From the NCBI GenBank assembly GCA_014379345.1, contig JACMLY010000122.1:1-64000 (forward strand): 64,000 nt of DNA. Direction: 5' to 3'. Below are positions 54,309-61,936 of this stretch, one piece after another (the first letter of the stretch is position 1; every line of letters begins with the position of its first letter). The DNA comes from Chitinophagaceae bacterium. GTDB taxonomy: Bacteria > Bacteroidota > Bacteroidia > Chitinophagales > Chitinophagaceae. A program made the translations under genes and the position numbers. The notes under the pieces are model-generated. The model was not told the origin of the DNA and ran no database searches. It worked only from the letters and a program-made list of their open reading frames with translations.

Positions 54309-54794
54309 GTGCGTCTTGTTCATGAACACAAGGCCATGCTGTACAAGGTGTGCAATATGTATTGTCATACTGAATTCGATCGGCAGGATCTTTTCCAGGA
54401 AATTGTGATCCAGCTCTGGAAATCATATCCAAAATTCAGGGGCGATTCAAAATTCAGCACCTGGCTATACCGGATTGCATTGAATACAGCCATCTCGGAT
54501 CTGCGTAACCAGAAAAAAAATATCACACTTACAGCGCCGGACAAGTTGCCGACCGAGATAGAGGATATTCAATATTACAGGGAAAAGGAAGAGCAATTGC
54601 AGCAACTGCATATGGCCATTGGCCAGTTGACGGAAATTGAAAAAGCCATCACCATGCTTTACCTGGAAGATAAAAGCTACGATGAAATGGAAGACATCCT
54701 TGGGATCAACCAAAATAACCTGCGGGTGAAAATGAACCGCATTAAAGAAAAATTACGCAAACTCACGAAAGCCGTTGAACATGGAATTGGATAA
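54309..54794 (+). CDS. ECF RNA polymerase sigma factor
   Basis: A 161-residue extracytoplasmic-function sigma factor. Region 2 (about 3-70): LVHEHKAMLYKVCNMYC, FDRQDLFQEIVIQLWKSYPKF, and SKFSTWLYRIALNTAISDLRNQ with the -10 recognition helix. Region 4 (about 100-155): LTEIEKAITMLYLEDKSYDEM, ILGINQNNLRVKMNRIKEKL. It begins with GTG, with a near-perfect Shine-Dalgarno, unusual in this window. Its 3' end overlaps the next gene by 14 bases, so that gene, probably an antagonist, is co-translated. It is likely held inactive until an envelope signal arrives (inference). Confidence 0.93.
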   Translation: MRLVHEHKAMLYKVCNMYCHTEFDRQDLFQEIVIQLWKSYPKFRGDSKFSTWLYRIALNTAISDLRNQKKNITLTAPDKLPTEIEDIQYYREKEEQLQQLHMAIGQLTEIEKAITMLYLEDKSYDEMEDILGINQNNLRVKMNRIKEKLRKLTKAVEHGIG

Positions 54795-55401
54795 TCTAAA
54801 AGATATATGGCATGATCTTTCGCAAAAAGATACCCATCAAAACAGCGATGAGGAGATCGTAAAAATATTACAGAAAAGATCGCAGAGCCCTATCGCTAAA
54901 ATGAAACGAAACCTGCTACTGGAACTGATCACTGTGCTGATTCTCTATTCTCTTTCTATTGGATATTTTTTGGCAACTGCTATGGGACGCTACTGGGAAA
55001 TTGCTTTACTTCTGTTGGTAGTAGGCCTTGGGTTTATTATATATTACCACCATAAAAACAGGTTGCTGGGTGAGATGCAATGCGTTACTTGTGAAGTGAA
55101 ATCAAATCTTGAAAAGCAATTGATCATGCTGGAAAAATATATCCGGTTTTATTTTGTATTTGGAGTTGTATTCACCCCGATTGCTTTTTTTGCAGCAGGA
55201 TTTATTGTATTGTTTAAATCGCCCATGCAGGATGCAGCTGGATGGTTTACGGGCTCAAAAGAATATATTGTGTTTATTGTCATTGGCCTGCTGGTAACTA
55301 TTGGCAGCTATTTTCTCAATAAATGGTATATAAAGAAGTTATACGGACAGCATATTAAGAAACTAAAAGAATTATTGTTTCAGATGGAAGAAAGGGAATA
55401 A
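54781..55401 (+). CDS. Membrane protein coupled to the ECF sigma factor, possible anti-sigma
   Basis: A 206-residue protein. The N-terminal 45 residues are soluble (LDNLKDIWHDLSQKDTHQNS). Two pairs of hydrophobic helices follow, at about 46-67 and 72-90, then 123-146 and 160-182, with charged ends. The N-terminus lacks the HxxxCxxC zinc motif of the common anti-sigma family, so the anti-sigma role is inferred from position alone. The frame opens at TTG 54775, but the ATG at 54781 is preferred. It overlaps the sigma gene by 14 bases and is followed by a hypothetical gene two bases later. Confidence 0.75.
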   Translation: MELDNLKDIWHDLSQKDTHQNSDEEIVKILQKRSQSPIAKMKRNLLLELITVLILYSLSIGYFLATAMGRYWEIALLLLVVGLGFIIYYHHKNRLLGEMQCVTCEVKSNLEKQLIMLEKYIRFYFVFGVVFTPIAFFAAGFIVLFKSPMQDAAGWFTGSKEYIVFIVIGLLVTIGSYFLNKWYIKKLYGQHIKKLKELLFQMEERE

Positions 55402-55403
55402 TT

Positions 55404-55952
55404 ATGATTCAATTTAATACATACAATCGTCAGACGGGCGCGTCGGAGGAGGCTTCTTCGAAGATAACGGTTGAGCTTGTAAAAGCGGGCTTATTTAAAA
55501 GGTCGTACCGGTTTATTGCTGACGGTAATATCATCGGGCACCTTGATTATCCAAAATCATTTTCACAAAAAGCCGTTGCCATTGTGCAGGGAAGAGAATT
55601 TACCATCCTCCGCGGCGGATGGTGGAAGCGCTTTATAGAGATCAATTCTCCCACACACCAGCAGTACAATATGCGGATCGACCTGAGCTGGAGAAGTAAA
55701 ATGAAGATTTTGGATGCCGATAGAAATCCGTATACCTTAAAACCTGCCAGCATATGGAAAAGCAAATGGCATTGGGTTGATAGATATGAACGCCCCCAGA
55801 TTGAAATAATATCAAAAAGTTTTTCAAGAAAGAACCGCGGCCTGATAGAAATAAGGGAGACTGAAATGAAAGATCGACTTTTCTGGATCATCGTTTCGTG
55901 GTTTGTGATAATGTGTTCCGAGTCTGATGCTGCAGCTGTCGCAGCCATGTAA
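55404..55952 (+). CDS. Hypothetical protein, third gene of the sigma-factor operon
   Basis: A 182-residue protein of unknown family. It has no signal peptide. A beta-rich body (SYRFIADGNIIGHLDYPKS; KMKILDADRNPYTLKPAS) recalls tubby/LURP-like barrels, but this is only a visual impression. It ends with a hydrophobic helix (FWIIVSWFVIMC) and the short tail SESDAAAVAAM, which suggests a tail-anchored protein. It starts two bases after the anti-sigma candidate, so it belongs to that operon and may be a regulated partner. It stops about 95 bases before the Tat-exported isomerase gene. Confidence 0.65.
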   Translation: MIQFNTYNRQTGASEEASSKITVELVKAGLFKRSYRFIADGNIIGHLDYPKSFSQKAVAIVQGREFTILRGGWWKRFIEINSPTHQQYNMRIDLSWRSKMKILDADRNPYTLKPASIWKSKWHWVDRYERPQIEIISKSFSRKNRGLIEIRETEMKDRLFWIIVSWFVIMCSESDAAAVAAM

Positions 55953-56046
55953 ACACCTCGCTTACATTTACTTTCCAAATAAAGCATCATGTGAATTTAC
56001 CAAGTGCTTAAATTATGTAACTTTCCTGTTAACTAAAAGAATTGCT

Positions 56047-56913
56047 ATGTCATCACGCCGTGATTTTATAAAGCAGTCATCACTGTTTACAGCCGGACTT
56101 TATTTAAGTCCGGAAGATCTATTCAAAGGCAAAACGCCCGTGGGAATCCAACTCTATACTCTACGCAATGATATCGCTAAAGATGCCAAAGGCACTATTG
56201 GAAAAGTAGCCGCATTAGGCTACAAAGAAATTGAAACTTTTGGCTATAAGGACGGAAAGTACTTCGATATGCCTGCCAATGAATTTGCTCAATTTTTGAA
56301 AACGGTCGGATTAACTTCTCCAAGCGGTCATTATTTCGGGGGCGGTTTTTTCCTGAAAGACAAATGGGAGGAGAAATGGCTTCCTCTTTTAAATGATGCA
56401 AAAACGATCGGCCAGCAATATGTTGTGGTGCCATACCTGGAAGAAGAAAACCGCAAAAGCGAAACATATAAGCTACTCACTCAAAAACTCAACAAGGCCG
56501 GAGAGATGGCTAAAGCCGCGGGACTGCAACTGGCGTATCATAACCATGATTTTGAATTTAAAGACCTTGGCGGACAAACCGGTTTTAATATGTTGCTAAA
56601 GGAAACAGATTCAACGCTGGTTAAAATGGAATTGGATATTTACTGGGCAGTAAAAGCGGGATATAATCCGGTTGACCTGTTTAAAGCAAATCCGGGCAGG
56701 TATGTGATGTGGCATGTAAAAGATATGGACAATACAGAAAAAAAATACTTCACAGAGGTAGGAAATGGCACCATTAATTTTAAAAATATTTTTGCGAATG
56801 CTAAACTGAGCGGCATGAAACATTTCTTTGTTGAGCAGGATGTATGCCCGGGGCCACCACTGGAAAGTGCCTCAAAAAGTATTACTTATATCCAGAAAAA
56901 TCTAGTCAAATAA
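56047..56913 (+). CDS. Tat-exported sugar isomerase/epimerase-like TIM-barrel protein
   Basis: A 288-residue xylose-isomerase-like TIM-barrel protein (AP endonuclease family 2 superfamily). The N-terminus SSRRDFIKQSSLFTAG is a twin-arginine signal. Barrel landmarks are VGIQLYTLRNDI, LGYKEIETFGYKDG, LAYHNHDFEFKDL with the metal-ligand His region, KMELDIYWAVKAG, MWHVKDMD and EVGNGTINFK. Many relatives act on keto-sugars or inositol derivatives. The frame opens at 55927, but the Tat signal begins at the ATG at 56047. It is followed 18 bases later by a Tat-exported oxidoreductase, suggesting a periplasmic pathway. Confidence 0.88.
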   Translation: MSSRRDFIKQSSLFTAGLYLSPEDLFKGKTPVGIQLYTLRNDIAKDAKGTIGKVAALGYKEIETFGYKDGKYFDMPANEFAQFLKTVGLTSPSGHYFGGGFFLKDKWEEKWLPLLNDAKTIGQQYVVVPYLEEENRKSETYKLLTQKLNKAGEMAKAAGLQLAYHNHDFEFKDLGGQTGFNMLLKETDSTLVKMELDIYWAVKAGYNPVDLFKANPGRYVMWHVKDMDNTEKKYFTEVGNGTINFKNIFANAKLSGMKHFFVEQDVCPGPPLESASKSITYIQKNLVK

Positions 56914-56931
56914 CATAACAGGTTAACTCAT

Positions 56932-58263
56932 ATGAACTCCCGTCGAAAATTCATAGTCAACTCTTCCGCGTTAATGGCCGGAGGTGTACTCGCGTCTTCT
57001 TTAAATAACAATGCTTTTGCCATTTTTAAAAACCGTATAAGCCCGAGTGATCAGATAAATATCGGGTCTATTGGAATTAAAGGCATGGGTTGGGCGGATA
57101 CTACTGCGGCGTTAAAAATTCCCGGTGTAAACCTTGTGGCGATCTGTGATATTGATCAAACAGTAATTGACCAGAGAAAGGCAGACCTGGTCAAATTAAA
57201 TGTCGATGTATCGAAATTGAAAGTGTACACCGATTACAGGAAATTATTGGATCATAAAGATATTGATGTAGTGATCATAGGTACACCGGATCACTGGCAT
57301 GCCTTGCAAATGATACATGCCTGTGAATCAGGGAAAGATGTATATGTAGAAAAGCCCGTGGGAAATTCGATTGAAGAATGCAGAACAATGGTTGCGGCTC
57401 AGCAGAGATACAATAAAGCCGTGCAGGCAGGGCAATGGCAACGCAGTCAGCAACATTTCAGGGATGCCGTTGATTTTTTAAGGACCGGTCAACTCGGAAA
57501 TATTCGTACAGTAAAAGTGTGGTGTTACCAGGGTTGGATGAAACCAGATATTGTGCGACCCGATTCTGCCCCACCACCCGGTGTTGATTATGATATGTGG
57601 CTGGGTCCCGCTCAGAAAAGGCCTTTCAACGCAAGCAGGTTCCATTTTAATTTCAGGTGGTTCTGGGATTATGCCGGAGGATTGATGACCGATTGGGGTG
57701 TACACCTGATGGATTATGCCATATTCGGAATGAATGCAGATGTTCCAAAATCAGTGAGCGCACTCGGTGGAAAATTTGCCTATCCGGAACTATACCAGGA
57801 AACCCCGGATACCATGGGTGCATTGTACGAGTTCGACAAGTTCAACCTGATATGGGATCATGCAATGGGAATTGATAATGGACTGTTTGGCCGCGATCAT
57901 GGCATTGCATTCATCGGGAATAATGGAACCCTGGAAATGGATCGTAGTGGCTGGGAAGTATTAGAAGAAAAAAGAAGCACGAGTAAAGTTGCGGTAGAAC
58001 GAAAAAAGCCAACAGATAACGGTTTGCAGAAACATATGGAAAATTTCATGAGCGTGGTAAAATCAAGAAAGTTCGCTGACCTGAATTGTTCTATTCAAAC
58101 GGGCGCTCATATAGCTACTGTTTGTCAGCTTGGCAATATCGCATTTCGCACCCAGGAAAAACTAACCTGGGATAAGGCAAAAGGAAAGTTTACCAATAAC
58201 TCGATCAATGATAAATACATGATGGCGAAATATAACAATGGTTATAAGTTGCCGAAGGTGTGA
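56932..58263 (+). CDS. Tat-exported Gfo/Idh/MocA-family oxidoreductase
   Basis: A 443-residue NAD(P)-dependent oxidoreductase. A Tat signal (MNSRRKFIVNSSALMAGG) leads to about residue 30. The Rossmann domain follows (NIGSIGIKGMGWAD, then CDIDQTVIDQRKADL). The family motif YVEKPVGNSIEEC carries the catalytic-type EKP. A substrate domain contains WFWDYAGGLMTDWGVHLMDYAIFG, with D and H near the active site. Members oxidise, reduce or rearrange sugars; here the cofactor would be carried out with the folded protein. It follows the isomerase gene by 18 bases. A short tandem repeat and a hairpin lie after the stop. Confidence 0.9.
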   Translation: MNSRRKFIVNSSALMAGGVLASSLNNNAFAIFKNRISPSDQINIGSIGIKGMGWADTTAALKIPGVNLVAICDIDQTVIDQRKADLVKLNVDVSKLKVYTDYRKLLDHKDIDVVIIGTPDHWHALQMIHACESGKDVYVEKPVGNSIEECRTMVAAQQRYNKAVQAGQWQRSQQHFRDAVDFLRTGQLGNIRTVKVWCYQGWMKPDIVRPDSAPPPGVDYDMWLGPAQKRPFNASRFHFNFRWFWDYAGGLMTDWGVHLMDYAIFGMNADVPKSVSALGGKFAYPELYQETPDTMGALYEFDKFNLIWDHAMGIDNGLFGRDHGIAFIGNNGTLEMDRSGWEVLEEKRSTSKVAVERKKPTDNGLQKHMENFMSVVKSRKFADLNCSIQTGAHIATVCQLGNIAFRTQEKLTWDKAKGKFTNNSINDKYMMAKYNNGYKLPKV

Positions 58264-58280
58264 TGGTGGGATGTGGGATG

Positions 58281-58310
58281 TACGAAGTACGAAGTACGAA
58301 GTACGAAGTA
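58281..58310. repeat. Heptamer tandem repeat
   Basis: TACGAAG is repeated four times from 58281 to 58308 with two further bases. A microsatellite-like tract between convergent genes. Confidence 0.85.
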
Positions 58311-58400
58311 TGTGAGATGTGAGGTTTGCAAGATAGTTGGTATTAATTCTATCGGCGCCTATTGTCATTAGGTTGCTTCTGGAGCAACGTGTTTATAATA

Positions 58401-60776
58401 TCATTTCACTATAAATGAGGCCAATTCTTCACCTGTGCTTCCTTCAGCACTCATGCCCTGTAGTACCACAATATACTGCCCCTTCTGATCCGAGGTGTAG
58501 AAACTGAATTCCGTTTTGCCTTGTGCATTGGTTCTGATCGCCGGCGACCAATACAAAACATTTCTGAAATCGGGCATCCTGCCTAATAGCTGTTCCCGCG
58601 TTTCGTATCGAGGCGAATAAAATTCCCGTTCAAATTGCACACCTTCATAATCAAAAACCACGGCATTCAAACCTGATAACATAGCAGGGTCAGGCTGATA
58701 GGTGGTGAAGTTAACGATGCCATTCAAAACAGAGGATCCGTAAAAATACCGCCGTTTTACAACTTCGATCCTATGCACTTTATGCGGGTCGTATTGCATG
58801 ATCTTATTGGTTTCAAAAACGGGAACACCATTAAAAAGTGTAATAGGATCATCCAGGAAAACCTTATTTTCCAATCCCCCGGAAATCATTAAACGGAAAT
58901 TTTCTTTCTGTCTTCTTACAAGTACCTCCTGCACATATTCGCGCAATACCTCTTCCATAGTTGAAAACCTTACATAATCATCGAGGGTGTATGAATTGTC
59001 GGGAGCACCATAAAAACCATTGCTGTCCACAGCCGGGCTGTAAAGCTGTTTTAATTTATCCCCTGAAAAAACATTTTGAACCTGTACACTTACATTGTTA
59101 TCGATTAGGGGATCTTTTATTTTATCCTGTAGCTCAAAAGCCGGCAAAACGGCTGATGAAAATTTTTCAGAGAAGGGGTTTACAATCTCTATTTTGTATG
59201 AGCCTTCGGTTTTACCATCGGGCTGCAATAATATTTCGTTGGCGCCAACAAAATCTGTTGTATAAAAACGCAGCCGGCCTGCTGCATCACTTTTTGAACC
59301 GTACAACTGAACCCGTTTACCAGGCACGGATAGATAGGCGAGTACATCCGGAGCAGGTAAGCCCGTAGCCGTATTTGTAATTTTAGCATTAATGATATGT
59401 GCTCTGAATTCAGGCAAAAAATGGAAGGAGGGCTTGCCATTGTTAAGAATATCCTGCCAACGAAATCTTCGCCATCCATGTGTGAGCATCAGGTTGTCAG
59501 CTGCTTCCTCCATTTCATCGGTATGCCCGGTAAAATAATAACCGGGCGATTCAATATTTCCTTTTAATTCAGAAGTAAGCCAGAGATAGTTGCTGATATC
59601 GCTTCCTTGTAGTGAAGAAATTTCATCGACCTTGTACACGGAAACAGAAAGATCAGCGGGAACCTGCTTTCCTGTTTCATCTTTTGAAATCACCTGCACG
59701 GCAACCTTTTCACGAGATGAAAATTGTTGTTGATTAGCGCTCGATTCAATGATCAATTTCTTCGCTGGCCGAATAAAGTATAAACGTTCGCATACCGGCT
59801 GCTTTGCCTGATTGAAAATGGTAAAATGCGAAATGCCCTCACCCAAATTATTCTTGTCTATAATAAAATCCGTAGTTCCGTTATGAAGTATTTTTTCTTC
59901 TGATAATTTTATTGCCTGCCGTGTATGAATTAGCAGTTGAATAGTATTTGCCGAAGGAATATTTGTTGTTACTGTGACCCGTAATTTCGATTCTGCCTCT
60001 TTATTTATATTCATCACATAACCTTGCTCCTGTACAGACGGTAGTTTATATACAATTACCGTATCGTTAATATGTATAATTGCTTTGCAAGTATCACCAG
60101 CTCTCGGAGTGAACATGAAGTGGCCGATCCCAAACTTCAGTGTACGAAAATCGGCCATTGTATCATTGTTCTGGTTAACAACAATACCCCCACTATTTAT
60201 TCCCTTACCCCATTGGTTTGTTATCCGGAATGCCAGTTTTGTTTTGATGTTCTGCACGAGGTTGCCTCCTTCGGGGAAAAAGCCGATATCGTAGCTGGCG
60301 TTTAGCGGAGTTTGTGCATCAAGGGTTCTCACGGAATTCACCACAGTAAGAGGCTTTTCAAAAAAATAGTCTGCATTGAAGTTCTTCATCCATTGGGTAT
60401 ATACCCTCAACCTGTAAACGCCTGAATTGAGAGAAACCGGCAAATACAGGGACCCGTTACCTGATCCCTCGCTGAGTGATATTTTAGTTTGCAATACAGC
60501 CTTGTCATTTTTGTCCAGAATCTCCAGGTAGGCAAGCTTACTGACATCAATTGGCTGGTGCAGATTGCCATCAACATAATATACTTTGAACCATACGATT
60601 TCTCCCACCAGATAAAAATTTTTATCTGTATGCACAAACAGCTTTTCATTCACGGCATTTTCATGATATTGTTTGAACTGCCCTGCAATTGTAAGCCCGT
60701 TTTCCTGCGCAGATAACAGCATCGGCCATGCAAGCAAAGCGAATAACGAAATCACGATTTTATTCGGTTTATTCAT
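58401..60776 (-). CDS. Exported MG2/macroglobulin-like and TonB-plug-like protein
   Basis: A 791-residue exported protein, signal peptide to about SAQ (residue 24). The N-terminal third has macroglobulin MG2-type beta-sandwich segments (EKLFVHTDKNFYLVGEIVWF; GVYRLRVYTQWMKN). The middle has a carboxypeptidase-regulatory-like sandwich (GLPAPDVLAYLSVPGKRV). The last third has plug-like lines (EVLVRRQKENFRLMISGG; HRIEVVKRRYFYGSSVLNG) seen in TonB-dependent proteins. No barrel is present. Such proteins are common next to TonB receptors in Bacteroidota; the role is unknown. The frame opens at 60860, but the signal starts at the ATG at 60776. It follows the DUF4249 gene by 32 bases. Confidence 0.75.
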   Translation of the reverse strand: MNKPNKIVISLFALLAWPMLLSAQENGLTIAGQFKQYHENAVNEKLFVHTDKNFYLVGEIVWFKVYYVDGNLHQPIDVSKLAYLEILDKNDKAVLQTKISLSEGSGNGSLYLPVSLNSGVYRLRVYTQWMKNFNADYFFEKPLTVVNSVRTLDAQTPLNASYDIGFFPEGGNLVQNIKTKLAFRITNQWGKGINSGGIVVNQNNDTMADFRTLKFGIGHFMFTPRAGDTCKAIIHINDTVIVYKLPSVQEQGYVMNINKEAESKLRVTVTTNIPSANTIQLLIHTRQAIKLSEEKILHNGTTDFIIDKNNLGEGISHFTIFNQAKQPVCERLYFIRPAKKLIIESSANQQQFSSREKVAVQVISKDETGKQVPADLSVSVYKVDEISSLQGSDISNYLWLTSELKGNIESPGYYFTGHTDEMEEAADNLMLTHGWRRFRWQDILNNGKPSFHFLPEFRAHIINAKITNTATGLPAPDVLAYLSVPGKRVQLYGSKSDAAGRLRFYTTDFVGANEILLQPDGKTEGSYKIEIVNPFSEKFSSAVLPAFELQDKIKDPLIDNNVSVQVQNVFSGDKLKQLYSPAVDSNGFYGAPDNSYTLDDYVRFSTMEEVLREYVQEVLVRRQKENFRLMISGGLENKVFLDDPITLFNGVPVFETNKIMQYDPHKVHRIEVVKRRYFYGSSVLNGIVNFTTYQPDPAMLSGLNAVVFDYEGVQFEREFYSPRYETREQLLGRMPDFRNVLYWSPAIRTNAQGKTEFSFYTSDQKGQYIVVLQGMSAEGSTGEELASFIVK

Positions 60777-60808
60777 AACGTTTTTGGTTCTGCAAATAAA
60801 TTGTTCAT

Positions 60809-61936
60809 TTACCAGAAGGCAGGTTTTACAGGTGTACCACGTACGGTGCAGTCTACGCAACTACGTGTTGAGCTTGTATACCCTGCGAGAAATCCTGCCG
60901 GAGAATACCACTCCTGGAGCGGTATCCAGGCTTCACTTGGGAAATAGAATCTGATAGAATCTAGCGGTATAATCCTTTCATCACAAGGGCGACTGTATCT
61001 CCAGGGTTCCACCTGTGATTTAGTAATAAAAATTCTTTTTTGGGTTAAAGAGCCAACACTCACGAAACCAATGACCGGTTCATCCTTGTCACTTACCGAA
61101 TGAATATTCGATAACAGCTGCGAAGGCTGGGGATCGAAAAGAGTTCCAAGCTGCTCAGTATTCTTCTTCATGATTTCCCAAAACTGGTGTGCTTCCCGAG
61201 TCAGTGGATACTGTTTTACAAGCACGCTGTACCGAACGCTGATCCTTTCTGTGCCGGTCGGAATTTTATGAAGAGGCTGGGCAGATATGATATCCTGGGA
61301 CAATTTAGCACTTGATCCCAGAAATATCGCGGAGGATACATCACTTTTCCAACAATAATAAATAGAGAAAGGGTCGGGCCTGAGGACCACAATTCCATTT
61401 ACATACTTATAATTGGAAATAAAATCTGAATGAATTTCCCATGTTTCATCGTACTCCCATCGGTAATAGCGTGTTTTGTTCTGGGGGTCATGTGTTGTTA
61501 TAAGGAACTGTATTTCATCGGCCGTTCTTTTCCAATGAACACTGTCTATAGCAGGCGCAGGTTGCACAGGAACGAAATCAGAAATATATTCCTTGCCACC
61601 GGATGTTTTAATTTTTAACCGGTATTTCTGATTGCTGTTCAGGTTTAGTTGTGAGTGAATGTATTCTCCCCGTGTGTTACCCGTTAGCACAGATGTTGTA
61701 TTGTTGTCGCCTTCAACAACGACCTGTGCATTCAGTTCGGGCACAACACTACCCAGGTCTGTGGGATTAAAAGTGCGTGATAAACGTATTTGGGTAGGTC
61801 CTGGGCCACTATTCAACATTCCCTCAACAACAAGCAAGTTGAGGTTGCGCGTTTCTTTTGGTAACGGATAATCCTGTTTGCAACCGATGATCACTAAAAT
61901 CAAACTGTAGACTGTTATTTTTAAAAATGCTTTCAT
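60809..61936 (-). CDS. DUF4249 lipoprotein
   Basis: A 375-residue lipoprotein: signal MKAFLKITVYSLILVIIGC with Cys19 in a lipobox. The rest is the DUF4249 domain, beta-rich (LLVVEGMLNSGPGPTQIRLS; GEYIHSQLNLNSNQKYRLKI; YYRWEYDETWEIHS). It ends with a cysteine pair, RSCVDCTVRGTPVKP, as in many members. DUF4249 proteins usually follow a TonB-dependent receptor and may be its surface partner. Its ATG overlaps the receptor's stop (TGATG), so the two are translationally coupled. Confidence 0.88.
   Translation of the reverse strand: MKAFLKITVYSLILVIIGCKQDYPLPKETRNLNLLVVEGMLNSGPGPTQIRLSRTFNPTDLGSVVPELNAQVVVEGDNNTTSVLTGNTRGEYIHSQLNLNSNQKYRLKIKTSGGKEYISDFVPVQPAPAIDSVHWKRTADEIQFLITTHDPQNKTRYYRWEYDETWEIHSDFISNYKYVNGIVVLRPDPFSIYYCWKSDVSSAIFLGSSAKLSQDIISAQPLHKIPTGTERISVRYSVLVKQYPLTREAHQFWEIMKKNTEQLGTLFDPQPSQLLSNIHSVSDKDEPVIGFVSVGSLTQKRIFITKSQVEPWRYSRPCDERIIPLDSIRFYFPSEAWIPLQEWYSPAGFLAGYTSSTRSCVDCTVRGTPVKPAFW

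Noticed and set aside
55547-55990. 147-residue minus-strand frame
   Set aside because: It is antisense to the third gene of the sigma operon; the plus frame is tightly spaced in an operon and has a better start.
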